From Polynucleobacter wuianus (GTDB lineage Bacteria; Pseudomonadota; Gammaproteobacteria; Burkholderiales; Burkholderiaceae), in assembly GCF_001659725.1 (NCBI RefSeq), contig NZ_CP015922.1, positions 1,240,001 through 1,304,000 of the forward strand: a DNA stretch of 64,000 nucleotides, given 5' to 3'. This document shows, piece after piece, positions 34,310-45,467 of this stretch. The notes beneath the pieces are model-generated. The model was not told the origin of the DNA, searched no databases, and worked only from the letters and a program-made list of their open reading frames with translations. The translations under genes were made by a program, and so were the position numbers. The stretch's first letter is position 1. Every line of letters starts with the position of its first letter.

Positions 34310-36933
34310 GACAATGGGCTGTGGACTCTACTCAAGCCAATCCTTTGAAATCTACAGCCAATCCCCCTCTGGTGGATGAGATTGCCCGCTTGGCACCAAA
34401 AGCCAAAGAGGGTCACTTTGATGAATTGCGTGGCAATGCATCAAGCCTGTTGCCACACTGGAAGACGTTTTTTGAGCAATTAGAGCCCTCAGGACTATCC
34501 GATTTAGATCAGCGCACGCTTGAGCTTAATCGTCAAGTTCAAGATAACGGCATTACATATAATGTCTACGCCGATGAATTTGGACCACAACGCCCTTGGT
34601 CAGTAGATCTCTTCCCCTTGATCATTAGCCCAGAGTCTTGGCAAGAGATTCAGTCGGGAGTCTTGCAAAGAGCAAAATTATTAGAAGGCATCATCAAAGA
34701 TATTTACGGTTCCCAGACTTTACTCAAAGAAGGTTTGATACCACCAGCCTTAATTCATGGTCACCCAGGCTACTTACGCTCCATGTACGGCGCTAATTTT
34801 CATCAGCGTAAGCATTTGCACATCATTGCTTTTGACCTAGCCAGAGCGCCGGATGGTAAATGGTCTGTACTATCTCAGCGCACGCAAGCTCCTTCCGGTT
34901 TGGGTTACTTGCTAGAGAACCGCAATCTAATTGCACGGCAGTTTCCCAAAGCGTACGAGCAAATGCATATTGCGCCACTGGCCAATGCCTATCGTGATCT
35001 GATTGATGCTTTGAAACTTGAAAGCCCCGCAGGTCCCAATGCCCATATCGCTCTTCTCACCCCTGGTCCCTATAACGAAACCTATTTTGAGCATGCCTAT
35101 CTTGCTCGCTATCTAGGTTTAACACTAGTAGAGGGCGGAGATCTCACTGTTCGAGATCAAAAAGTGTATCTAAAAACAGTTCGCGGTCTCGAGCCAGTAG
35201 ATATTTTACTTAAGCGCTTGGATGATGAATTCTTAGATCCTTTAGAGTTACGTGCCGACTCCACTTTAGGTGTTCCTGGTTTATTGCAAGCGATTCGCGC
35301 TGGTAATGTCATCCTAGCGAATGCACCTGGCTCAGCATTTTTAGAGTCCCCCGCTCTGTTAGGATTCTTACCCGCTATTAGCGAGCGCTTGCTTGGTGAA
35401 AAAATTCAATTACCGGCGATGGATACCTGGTGGTGTGGGGAGCGCGCAGCTTTAGATGCCGCTATTCCGAATTTGGGTCACAGCGCTATTAAGCCGACCT
35501 ATCCAAATGGTAGCGGTCATCAAAATTATGAATCTGCTTTGGGTTGCGACCTGACTCAAGCACAACTCGATGAATGGGTTGGCAGAATTACTCGTCAACC
35601 TGATGAACATACTGTGCAAACGTATATCCCGCTAGCGCAAATGCCAACCTGGCTCAATGCATTTAATCTCAATGACGCCTCACTCATAGAGCCTCACTCT
35701 TATATGCTGCGAGTATTTGCGCTGAGTAATGGTCCTGACAGCTGGCAAGTATTACCTGGGGGTCTTGCGCGTATTGCAGGCAACGATTCTGGTATTGCCT
35801 CTATGCAAAGGGGTGGTAGTAGTGCCGATGTATGGGTACAAAGCCATCAAACCACTTTAGATTCAGAGGTTCATCCTCAACAAGCATTACAACCAAAAGA
35901 GTTGGTCATGCGCAAACGTATGGTGACCAGTCGTGCTGCTGAAAATTTATATTGGTTTGGTCGCTACACCGAGCGCAGTGAGAATATTTTGCGTTTGGCT
36001 AAGCTCTACCTAGAAAATATTAATAGTGAATACATCCCTTCCCGCTCCCTATGGACCTGGCTAGAGCATCTCTGTCATCAATATGGTCTAGTGCCTGAAG
36101 GCGTACCAAGCAATTTTGATCAAGGAGATATTCGTCATCGTATTTTTGAGAGAACTTTGATTAATTCTCTAAATGGAAATGAAGGCGTCACTAGCGTTGG
36201 CTTTAATCTCAATGCAATGAAGCGCACTGCCTCCAATGTACGTGAAAGACTTTCAACTGAACAGTGGAGCACGATTAATCACTGTATTGAGCACTTTGAA
36301 AAAGATTGTCTTAAGGCAACGACCTTTCATGATTTTTCTTCCTCACTAGCCATTGATGCCCTAAAGCAAGCCAGCAGTTCTTTAGCAGCTATTACCGGCG
36401 CTCAAACTGACCGCATGACAAGGGATGATGGCTGGCAACTTCTCTCGATTGGCCGCCACATTGAACGTCTATCGTTCTTAACAACGGTTTTAGACTCAGC
36501 CATCGAAATGGGTTTACTGTTTAATCCCAATACCGATAGCTCTGGCTACACAGCATTACTGAATTTATTTGACAGCACGATTACCTTTCATGCTCAGCAC
36601 CAGCAGAGCCGTGAAATTGCTCCACTGGTCAGCCTCTTAGTGCTAGATGATGAGAATCCTCGCTCCCTAGCCTGGGTAAGCAAAGCATTACGCGCTAGAC
36701 TATCTAAATTGGCTGGCACAGAACGCAATAACCCAGATGAATTAACTCGCAGTGTGACCAATCTTCAAGACTACGATCTATTGAAACTATCTCGTGCTGA
36801 TGGCTTTGGTAATTTCTCTGAATTAAGGAACTGTTTACATGCGGTTTCACAATCAGCCTGGAATATTTCTGATGAAATTAGTGCGCGCTACTTTAATTTG
36901 ATTCATGCCAACGAATATAGCGTTCAAACATAA
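34306..36933 (+). CDS. Circularly permuted ATP-grasp protein fused to an alpha-E domain
   Basis: 875 aa. The first part (about 60-500) is the circularly permuted ATP-grasp type 2 domain, with ITYNVYADEFGPQRPWSVDLFPLI, GHPGYLRSMYG, VDILLKRLDDEFLDPLELR and PALLGFLPAISERLLGE. The second part (about 540-865) is the helical alpha-E domain (VTSRAAENLYWFGRYTERSENILRLAKLYLE, SIGRHIERLSFLTTVLD). In many genomes these two are separate neighbouring genes; here they are one chain. ATP-grasp enzymes ligate a carboxylate to an amine, so an amide product is inferred. It is coupled to the upstream gene by ATGA. Confidence 0.9.
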   Translation: MRQWAVDSTQANPLKSTANPPLVDEIARLAPKAKEGHFDELRGNASSLLPHWKTFFEQLEPSGLSDLDQRTLELNRQVQDNGITYNVYADEFGPQRPWSVDLFPLIISPESWQEIQSGVLQRAKLLEGIIKDIYGSQTLLKEGLIPPALIHGHPGYLRSMYGANFHQRKHLHIIAFDLARAPDGKWSVLSQRTQAPSGLGYLLENRNLIARQFPKAYEQMHIAPLANAYRDLIDALKLESPAGPNAHIALLTPGPYNETYFEHAYLARYLGLTLVEGGDLTVRDQKVYLKTVRGLEPVDILLKRLDDEFLDPLELRADSTLGVPGLLQAIRAGNVILANAPGSAFLESPALLGFLPAISERLLGEKIQLPAMDTWWCGERAALDAAIPNLGHSAIKPTYPNGSGHQNYESALGCDLTQAQLDEWVGRITRQPDEHTVQTYIPLAQMPTWLNAFNLNDASLIEPHSYMLRVFALSNGPDSWQVLPGGLARIAGNDSGIASMQRGGSSADVWVQSHQTTLDSEVHPQQALQPKELVMRKRMVTSRAAENLYWFGRYTERSENILRLAKLYLENINSEYIPSRSLWTWLEHLCHQYGLVPEGVPSNFDQGDIRHRIFERTLINSLNGNEGVTSVGFNLNAMKRTASNVRERLSTEQWSTINHCIEHFEKDCLKATTFHDFSSSLAIDALKQASSSLAAITGAQTDRMTRDDGWQLLSIGRHIERLSFLTTVLDSAIEMGLLFNPNTDSSGYTALLNLFDSTITFHAQHQQSREIAPLVSLLVLDDENPRSLAWVSKALRARLSKLAGTERNNPDELTRSVTNLQDYDLLKLSRADGFGNFSELRNCLHAVSQSAWNISDEISARYFNLIHANEYSVQT

Positions 36934-36945
36934 ATACCCATCACC

Positions 36946-37863
36946 ATGCTGCTTGAAATCACTCACGACACTCACTATTCCTACGATCCCAATGTAGAAA
37001 TAGCGCAGCATTTTGCGCATCTTAAGCCTGCCTCAATGGGAAGCCAGCAAGTTTTAAAGACGGAGATTCAGGTAAACCCAAAGCCTGCCTGGTCAGAAGA
37101 GAATGTAGATAACTATGGCAATGTTTGTACTTTTTTCTCACTACAAAATCGCCACAGTGAACTATCCATTACTGCCAAATCATTGATTCAAACCAAGACC
37201 GATGCTCTTGTGGGACCTAAGCCTGCAGAAACGCCTACCTGGGAACTAGTACGCGAGTATTTTCGCTATCACTCCAATACCCAATGGGATGCGGCTTCAG
37301 AATTTTTGTTTACCTCCCCTTTTATTGCCTTGCGTCCTGAGTTTTCAGAATTTGCCAGAGCAAATTTCACACCTGGTCGACCTATATTGGAAGCTGCGAT
37401 TGATTTAACGCAGCGCATTTATGGTGAATTTCACTATGTCAGCAAGAGCACCGATATTGGTACGCCCGCACTGGATGCCTTAAATAAAAGAGAGGGTGTT
37501 TGCCAAGACTTTGCTCATATCTTGATCTCATCATTGCGAAGCATTGGCCTGCCTGCCAAATACATCAGTGGCTACATCCTGACTAACCCACCCCCTGGCC
37601 AAGTACGCTTAATTGGTGGTGATGCCTCACATGCATGGGTGTCAGTTTATATCCCGAGCATAAATGAAAATGGCCAACTGTCTACAGGGCTCTGGTGCGA
37701 CTTAGATCCCACCAATAATCGTTGGGGCTATGAAACCCCTGGTGAAGACTATGTGCACCTTGCCCAAGGAAGAGACTACGCTGATGTCTCGCCAATTCGT
37801 GGTGTGATTCACGGCGGTGCCGATCACACCTTGGATGTTGCCGTGACAGTCATGCCTGTCTAA
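36946..37863 (+). CDS. Transglutaminase-like cysteine protease family protein
   Basis: 305 aa. N-terminal beta domain (LLEITHDTHYSYDPNVEIAQHFAHL), then the catalytic core with C186 (EGVCQDFAHILISSLRSIGL), H229 (DASHAWVSVYIP) and D254 (DLDPTNNRWG). No signal peptide, so probably cytoplasmic. It is paralogous to the transglutaminase part of the 30863 gene. It closes the cassette 12 bases after the ATP-grasp gene, and its stop overlaps the convergent ACR3 stop, so any shared terminator would lie inside coding sequence. Confidence 0.9.
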   Translation: MLLEITHDTHYSYDPNVEIAQHFAHLKPASMGSQQVLKTEIQVNPKPAWSEENVDNYGNVCTFFSLQNRHSELSITAKSLIQTKTDALVGPKPAETPTWELVREYFRYHSNTQWDAASEFLFTSPFIALRPEFSEFARANFTPGRPILEAAIDLTQRIYGEFHYVSKSTDIGTPALDALNKREGVCQDFAHILISSLRSIGLPAKYISGYILTNPPPGQVRLIGGDASHAWVSVYIPSINENGQLSTGLWCDLDPTNNRWGYETPGEDYVHLAQGRDYADVSPIRGVIHGGADHTLDVAVTVMPV

Positions 37864-38912
37864 GCTAAATCGGGCTTAAAGTAACGACCTTTAATAGCCA
37901 AAGCTAAAGAAACTAAACCTATCATGATGGGCACCTCAACTAGGGGCCCTATCACTGCCGCAAATGCTGCTCCAGAATGAATTCCGAACACGGCAATAGC
38001 GACCGCAATCGCCAACTCAAAGTTATTACTTGACGCTGTAAACGATAAGGTGCAGCAGCGCTTGTAATCGATACCCATTTTGCTAGTGATCACAAAGGTA
38101 ATGACAAACATCACAGCAAAATAAATCAGCAATGGAATTGCGATCGTTAATACATCGCCAGGCAATTGGAGAATGAGCTTACCCTTGAGGCTAAACATCA
38201 CCACGATCGTAAATAACAATGCAATCAGAGTAATCTTGCCGATCTTAGGCACAAAGTGTTCGTGGTACCAATCTTTAGAGACAAACTTGAGCATGACAAA
38301 GCGAGTTAAGAGACCTGCAATGCAAGGAATACCCAAGTAGATAAATACGGTGGTTGCAATCTCACCAATCGAAACGCTTACATTAGATGCAGATAATCCA
38401 AACAATGGCGGCAAGACAGTCAAGAACACATAGGCATAGACGCTAAAGAACAGCACTTGAAAGATTGCATTAAAAGCGACTAAGCCTGCCGCATATTCTG
38501 TGGAGCCCTTAGCAATGTCGTTCCAAACAATCACCATGGCAATACAGGGCGCAATACCAATCAAGATTAAGCCGGCCATGTACTCCGGTTGATTGGGCAC
38601 AAAAGTGATCGCTAAAAGAAACATAAATATTGGCGCAACCATCCAGTTCATGACAAAGGCAATCCCAAAGATACGCTTATCTTTAAAGACATCTGGCAGA
38701 TCTTCATAGCGCACCTTGGCAAATGGCGGATACATCATCAAAATTAAGCCAATAGCAATCGGATAATTTGTTGTGCCAACTTGGAAAGAGTTAATGAACC
38801 CCTCTACTCCCGGAAAGAAATAACCCAAGCCAATACCAGCTGCCATAGCAGCAAAAATCCAAACCGTTAAGTAACGATCTAAAAAAGAGAGTTGTTTAGT
38901 AAGAGCAGTCAT
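37860..38912 (-). CDS. arsB: ACR3-family arsenite efflux permease
   Basis: Exports arsenite driven by the membrane potential. The 350 aa have about ten hydrophobic helices. LDRYLTVWIFAAMAAGIGLG at the N-terminus, GIAPCIAMVIVWNDIAKG with the conserved Cys of the ACR3 transport site, and SFTASSNNFELAIAVAIAVFG are typical of ACR3, not of the unrelated ArsB family of plasmid R773. The gene overlaps arsC by 4 bases. Confidence 0.92.
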   Translation of the reverse strand: MTALTKQLSFLDRYLTVWIFAAMAAGIGLGYFFPGVEGFINSFQVGTTNYPIAIGLILMMYPPFAKVRYEDLPDVFKDKRIFGIAFVMNWMVAPIFMFLLAITFVPNQPEYMAGLILIGIAPCIAMVIVWNDIAKGSTEYAAGLVAFNAIFQVLFFSVYAYVFLTVLPPLFGLSASNVSVSIGEIATTVFIYLGIPCIAGLLTRFVMLKFVSKDWYHEHFVPKIGKITLIALLFTIVVMFSLKGKLILQLPGDVLTIAIPLLIYFAVMFVITFVITSKMGIDYKRCCTLSFTASSNNFELAIAVAIAVFGIHSGAAFAAVIGPLVEVPIMIGLVSLALAIKGRYFKPDLA

Positions 38913-39388
38913 GATTTGGTGTGCACTTCTTTCAGGGATAATGAGTCGAGCGTTTCTAGTGGCATATCAGCCAACAGATCAAGGCGCTTCTTGAGGCCAA
39001 TCATGACATCTTTAAATGCCCTTCTCTTGTCCTCATCCGTACCTTGCACTTGAGATGGATCGGGAAAGCCCCAATGCGCTGTTGCAGGCTTACCCGGCCA
39101 GAATGGACAGACTTCTCCAGCAGCGTTATCGCAAACCGTAATAATAAAATCCATCTTCGGCGCATCTGGTAGCCCATATTCATCCCAACTCTTGCTTCGT
39201 AGCTTTGATTCTGGGTAACCCAATTCTTTGGCGATCTCAGCGGCAAATGGGTTTACTTTAGTGCCTGGTGTAGATCCTGCTGAGTAGCCGACAAACTTAC
39301 CACTTGGATGGGTAGATGCCAAGGCTTCGCCCAATACAGATCTTGCGGAATTATGGGTACAGAGAAATAGGATGTTGTATTGCTTCAT
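38909..39388 (-). CDS. arsC: Arsenate reductase, low-molecular-weight phosphatase fold
   Basis: Reduces arsenate to arsenite for export by ACR3. The 159 aa start MKQYNILFLCTHNSARS, with nucleophile C10 in the P-loop. C86 and C94 in TVCDNAAGEVCPFWPG are placed like the relay cysteines of thioredoxin-coupled ArsC from S. aureus (C82, C89). The start at 39388 overlaps the arsR stop by 4 bases; a longer frame exists upstream but would lie inside arsR. Confidence 0.92.
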   Translation of the reverse strand: MKQYNILFLCTHNSARSVLGEALASTHPSGKFVGYSAGSTPGTKVNPFAAEIAKELGYPESKLRSKSWDEYGLPDAPKMDFIITVCDNAAGEVCPFWPGKPATAHWGFPDPSQVQGTDEDKRRAFKDVMIGLKKRLDLLADMPLETLDSLSLKEVHTKS

Positions 39389-39714
39389 ACTGTCTTTACC
39401 CCTTTTTGAATTTTGATCGGCGCGCATTCCTTGCCACCACAGCAGTTATCTAACAAGAACTCACTGAGGTCCTGTACCAGCTTTGCATTGGGTCGATAAA
39501 TGAGATTACGACTCTGTCTTTCAACTAAGAGAAGATTAGCTTGCACCAACTCTTTTAAGTGAAAGCTGAGGGTGGCATTGGGAATGCCTAATTTCTCAAT
39601 GATTTGACTAGGAGTTAGACCTACATCTCCTCGCTGAACAATCAAACGAAAGATATTAAGCCTAGACTCCTGCCCCAAAGCAAGGAATGCTTGAACTGCA
39701 TTAGTATTTTTCAT
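39385..39714 (-). CDS. arsR: ArsR-family arsenic-responsive repressor
   Basis: 109 aa winged-helix repressor (HTH about 33-58, LTPSQIIEKLGIPNATLSFHL). The usual ELCVCDL metal site in the DNA-binding helix is absent. Instead C91, C92 and C97 near the C-terminus (DNCCGGKECAP) form an alternative arsenite site, as in Acidithiobacillus ferrooxidans ArsR. It leads the arsR-arsC-ACR3 operon, all coupled by 4-base overlaps, and presumably represses it. Confidence 0.92.
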   Translation of the reverse strand: MKNTNAVQAFLALGQESRLNIFRLIVQRGDVGLTPSQIIEKLGIPNATLSFHLKELVQANLLLVERQSRNLIYRPNAKLVQDLSEFLLDNCCGGKECAPIKIQKGVKTV

Positions 39715-39721
39715 ATTTCCA

Positions 39722-39740
39722 ATTATATAGAAATATATAT
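39722..39740 (-). promoter_or_regulatory. AT-rich imperfect dyad upstream of arsR, candidate operator/-10 region
   Basis: TTATATA and TATATAT face each other across four bases, 10 bases upstream of the arsR ATG. On the minus strand it contains TATAAT, which could be the -10, with the dyad as the ArsR operator. AT-richness alone could produce such a dyad. Confidence 0.35.
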
Positions 39741-39855
39741 GACGCTTTTGTTACAAGCAAAACGTGATTTAATGGCTCTTGCGGTTAGGAAAAGATCAAG
39801 TTGAGCTTCTCGCGCAGTGTCTTCTTTTTTGGATGACACCCATTACCAACTACTT

Positions 39856-40169
39856 TCATATATTGAGGATGACGTTAAATAGGCTATTAGAGTAGTTCGG
39901 GTACATTAATCCATAGGCAATTTCTGTTTTAGGATCTTCAGCAATATAGGCTCCAAACATTCTGTCAAAGTTCATCAGGATCCCGCCATAGTTCTTATCC
40001 AAATGCCGATTATTTGGTGCCCTACTCCGACACCCAATAAGGTTGTGCTCTTAATCCAAGGGTATGATTTCTTGTAACGCCACTTATCAATCAGAGATTA
40101 CGTCAAGATTGCAATTGCAATCTAGGATAAGAAATAAACAGACTGGTTATTGCTGAGGAATTGTTCCAT
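39856..40169 (-). pseudogene. Decayed sterol desaturase/fatty acid hydroxylase family gene
   Basis: Minus-strand translation from ATG 40169 gives MEQFLSNNQSVYFLS, an in-frame stop, IAIAIL, another stop, then SLIDKWRYKKSYPWIKSTT. After a frame change the sequence continues APNNRHLDKNYGG and ILMNFDRMFGAY, matching the region just after the last His box of sterol desaturases (typically HHxxNxxYLDKNYGGxLxxWDRLFGT). The middle with the other His boxes is missing, so this is a remnant with two stops, a frameshift and a large deletion. It accounts for most of the 509-base gap between arsR and tex; I see nothing else in that gap. Confidence 0.78.
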
Positions 40170-40223
40170 AGGACTATATTAGCCCAGCAATCCAGAGATG
40201 ATTTACTTACTAATAGCTTGGGA

Positions 40224-42581
40224 TTATTTTTTTAACTTTGCCAACGCTATGGCCATCGCACTATTAATGGGCGCAACTTGCCTTCTATCCTCCTGAGGCT
40301 TTTTAGGCTCGTTGGATTTAGGGCGATTGGGACTTCTTTGCACCGATTTTGGGGAGGCACTTGCTTTTGGTGCTTCATCAGTCAGGCGCATCGTCAGCGC
40401 AATACGTTTGCGTTTCTCATCTACCTCAAGCACTTTGACTTTCACGACTTGCCCCGCTTTCACAACAGAATGTGGGTCTTTTACAAAGGTGTTTGATAGT
40501 GCAGAGATATGCACTAAGCCATCTTGATGAACGCCGATATCTACAAACGCACCAAAGGCTGCAACGTTAGTAACAACCCCCTCAAGAATCATGTCTGTCT
40601 TCAGGTCACTGATTTTCTCAACCCCTTCTTTAAAGGTGGCAGTGGTAAATTCTGGGCGAGGATCACGACCTGGCTTTTCTAACTCTTTCAGAATATCGGT
40701 CACTGTTGGCACACCAAATTGACCATCGGCATACTTTTCTGGTGAAAGAGATTTGAGAAGGTTGGTATCACCAATCACCTCTTTCACACCCTTCTTAATG
40801 TCTTTCAAAATCTTCTCTACTAGGGGATAGGATTCTGGGTGGACTGCTGAGGCATCAAGCGGATCTTGGCCATTCATGATGCGCAAGAAGCCGGCAGCTT
40901 GCTCAAAAGTCTTTTCACCAAGGCGAGGCACACTCTTGAGATCCATTCTGGATTGAAATGCACCCTTGCTATCGCGGTAGGCAACAATACCTTCAGCAAC
41001 CGTACTAGATAGACCAGAAACCCTTGCTAATAATGGTGCTGAGGCAGTATTTACATCGACGCCGACAGCGTTTACACAATCTTCTACCACCGCAACAAGT
41101 GACTTAGCCAACTGGGTTTGCATCACATCATGTTGATATTGGCCCACACCAATTGATTTGGGATCAATCTTCACGAGCTCTGCCAATGGATCCTGCAATC
41201 GGCGTGCAATCGATACTGCGCCACGCAAAGACACATCCATGCCTGGCAATTCTTTTGAAGCGTACTCAGAGGCGGAGTACACAGAAGCACCTGCTTCTGA
41301 AACAACGATCTTAGTAAGACCCAGCTCTGGCTTGGCTTTTATTAAATCTTGCGCAAGCTTATCGGTTTCTCGTGAAGCCGTGCCGTTACCAATCGAAATC
41401 AAAGTCGCCTTGTGCTTCTCAGCCAATTTAGCAAGGGTGATTAGCGAGCCTGCCCAATCATTCTTGGGTTGATGGGGATAAATCACATCGGTATCGACCA
41501 CTTTGCCTGTCGTATCGACTACCGCCACCTTCACACCAGTGCGCATTCCAGGGTCTAGACCGATCGTAACTCTTGGTCCTGCGGGGGCAGCCAGAAGAAG
41601 ATCCTTGAGATTGCGGGCAAAGACATTAATAGCTTCCGTTTCTGAGCGCTCACGTAATGCAGTCATCAATTCTGACTCTAAATGCAATGAACACTTCACG
41701 CGCCAGGTCCAACGGACAGTGTCAGCTAACCAAGCATCGGCTGCCCTACCTTCATTTTTGATTTTGAAATGATTGGCAATCCGGTTTTCACAAGGGTTGT
41801 GTGGCGCACCCCATTTTGGCTTCTCTTCTTCTGAATCTAAACGCAGCATTACCATCAAGATTTGCTCACGGCGCCCCCTAAACAATGCCAAGGCGCGATG
41901 CGATGGTATGGCCTTAATAGGTTCGGAGTAGTCAAAGTAGTCCGCAAATTTCTCACCCTCTTGCTCTTTTCCGGCAATTATTTTGGATTCCACTACGCCA
42001 TGATCTTGCAAATAAACTCTCAGTGATTGCACTAGTGCGGCGTCTTCGGCAAAGCGTTCCATCAAGATTTGGCGTGCACCTTCTAGAGCTGCCTTTGTAT
42101 CTGGCACTCCTAGATTTTCAGTTTCCTCGATCTTAAAGGCAGGCTTGATGTATTTAGCTGCTTCTGCTTCTGGGTCGAGAGTGGGATTGGCTAATAGATC
42201 ATTCGCGAGTGGCTCTAATCCAGCTTCTAGCGCTATTTGCGCTTTTGTTCTTCGCTTTGGCTTATAAGGCAAATAGAGATCTTCAAGGCGGGTCTTATCT
42301 TCCGCCATCATGATGGCTTTGAGCAACTCAGGGGTCATCTTGCCCTGCTCTTCAATCGAAGTCACGATGGTCTTACGGCGATCCTCCAGCTCACGCAAGT
42401 ACGTTAAGCGCTCTTCAAGCAAACGTAATTGCACATCATCCAAGCCACCCGTTGCCTCTTTACGGTAACGCGCAATAAAAGGCACTGTTGCGCCTTCATC
42501 TAATAAGGCAACAGCAGCGGCGACTTGATTTGGTTTAGCAGAGAGTTCTTGGGCAAGGCGTTGTTCAATCGATGGCAGCAT
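40224..42581 (-). CDS. tex: Tex-family transcription accessory protein (S1 RNA-binding)
   Basis: 785 aa nucleic-acid-binding protein linked to transcription and stress tolerance. Order: N-terminal helical region (about 1-320), YqgF/RNase H-like fold (about 340-460, VTIGLDPGMRTGVKVAVVD), helix-hairpin-helix pair (about 500-570, VNTASAPLLARVSGLSSTVAEGI), S1 domain (about 655-725, LEGVVTNVAAFGAFVDIGVH) and a basic Ser/Pro/Lys tail. Length and order match the Tex family. It stands alone in the transcription direction of typA. Confidence 0.94.
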   Translation of the reverse strand: MLPSIEQRLAQELSAKPNQVAAAVALLDEGATVPFIARYRKEATGGLDDVQLRLLEERLTYLRELEDRRKTIVTSIEEQGKMTPELLKAIMMAEDKTRLEDLYLPYKPKRRTKAQIALEAGLEPLANDLLANPTLDPEAEAAKYIKPAFKIEETENLGVPDTKAALEGARQILMERFAEDAALVQSLRVYLQDHGVVESKIIAGKEQEGEKFADYFDYSEPIKAIPSHRALALFRGRREQILMVMLRLDSEEEKPKWGAPHNPCENRIANHFKIKNEGRAADAWLADTVRWTWRVKCSLHLESELMTALRERSETEAINVFARNLKDLLLAAPAGPRVTIGLDPGMRTGVKVAVVDTTGKVVDTDVIYPHQPKNDWAGSLITLAKLAEKHKATLISIGNGTASRETDKLAQDLIKAKPELGLTKIVVSEAGASVYSASEYASKELPGMDVSLRGAVSIARRLQDPLAELVKIDPKSIGVGQYQHDVMQTQLAKSLVAVVEDCVNAVGVDVNTASAPLLARVSGLSSTVAEGIVAYRDSKGAFQSRMDLKSVPRLGEKTFEQAAGFLRIMNGQDPLDASAVHPESYPLVEKILKDIKKGVKEVIGDTNLLKSLSPEKYADGQFGVPTVTDILKELEKPGRDPRPEFTTATFKEGVEKISDLKTDMILEGVVTNVAAFGAFVDIGVHQDGLVHISALSNTFVKDPHSVVKAGQVVKVKVLEVDEKRKRIALTMRLTDEAPKASASPKSVQRSPNRPKSNEPKKPQEDRRQVAPINSAMAIALAKLKK

Positions 42582-42639
42582 TTATCGGCTCTCTCATACT
42601 TTTCTATTTGTATTTTTGGAATATTTGGATTGTCTGAAG

Positions 42640-42669
42640 AACAAAAGCCACCCGGAGGTGACTTTTGTT
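42640..42669 (-). terminator. Probable Rho-independent terminator after typA
   Basis: A 13-base stem (AACAAAAGTCACC / GGTGGCTTTTGTT on the minus strand, one mismatch) begins 18 bases after the typA stop. The stem ends in a T-rich arm rather than a long separate T run. It separates typA from tex. Confidence 0.65.
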
Positions 42670-42686
42670 GTGTAGCTTGAGTTTAA

Positions 42687-44504
<1,818 letters not shown>

Positions 44505-44555
44505 GTGAAGCTTCTAAAGTTAAAGATAAGTAAAGGGGTTATAAGAAATAATTGT

Positions 44556-45467
44556 TTAATGTGCCTGCGAAATCAAACGCTTGGGATGTAAAACCCCGGA
44601 GCGCCAATCAGCAGTACCAATAAAGTTATGTGGAGCAGCAGTAGCGCGATAAATTCTCACCAAAGCCTCAATCGAAGGCAAGTTGAGCGGAACGCGTTGT
44701 CCCATTTCTAGACGCTTAGCTTGTTGCTCGTCTACGGTTAGGTGTGGCAAGGTTTGTAAAAGTGCATCAACCGGCAGGATATAGCTTGAGCTATCGTGCA
44801 AAGCGTTCTGAATCGATTCAATCGTAAAAGATTGCTCCAAACTCAAGTGCCCTACTTCGGTTCTGCGTAAACCAACTAAATGGGCACCACAACCTAAGGC
44901 ATTACCAATATCTTCAGCCAATACTCGAATATACGTACCCTTGCTGCAAGTCACCTCTAGAGTCGCTTCAGGCCAATTAATACTAGTCCAACGAATCTTG
45001 TGAATCGTGATCTCGCGGGGTGTACGCTCTAACTCAACACCAGCACGAGCGTATTCATATAAGGGCTTGCCATCACGCTTGAGCGCAGAATACATTGGTG
45101 GCACTTGAGTAATGGGACCAGAAAATTTGCGTAGCAAAGCATCTAAAGCTTTTTGTAGGGCTGCTCCATTTTCAAAAGCAGGTAGGGGCAATTCTTCAAT
45201 AGTGAGGCCTTCAGCATCACCAGTATCAGTGCGGGAGCCAAACTTCACCTGAGCGATATAGGTTTTATCTGCTTCCAGCAAGTCTTGAGAGTACTTAGTT
45301 GCTTCTCCCAAGCAAATCGGCAATAAGCCAGTTGCCATTGGATCTAAGGTGCCTGTATGCCCAGCTTTTTCTGCATTAAACACACGCTTAACAGCAGTCA
45401 CGGCACCCTGGGAACTCATTCCAGCAGGTTTATCTAGCAATACTACGCCGTCGATACGCGTGGACAT
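44556..45467 (-). CDS. truB: tRNA pseudouridine(55) synthase TruB
   Basis: 303 aa enzyme that makes pseudouridine 55 in the tRNA T-loop. GVVLLDKPAGMSSQGAV (8-24) and the catalytic D42 in GHTGTLDPMATGLLPI are intact, and YSALKRDGKPLYEYARAG and CSKGTYIRVLAEDIG follow. It abuts rbfA with no gap, as in many bacteria, where rbfA-truB lie downstream of infB. Confidence 0.95.
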   Translation of the reverse strand: MSTRIDGVVLLDKPAGMSSQGAVTAVKRVFNAEKAGHTGTLDPMATGLLPICLGEATKYSQDLLEADKTYIAQVKFGSRTDTGDAEGLTIEELPLPAFENGAALQKALDALLRKFSGPITQVPPMYSALKRDGKPLYEYARAGVELERTPREITIHKIRWTSINWPEATLEVTCSKGTYIRVLAEDIGNALGCGAHLVGLRRTEVGHLSLEQSFTIESIQNALHDSSSYILPVDALLQTLPHLTVDEQQAKRLEMGQRVPLNLPSIEALVRIYRATAAPHNFIGTADWRSGVLHPKRLISQAH

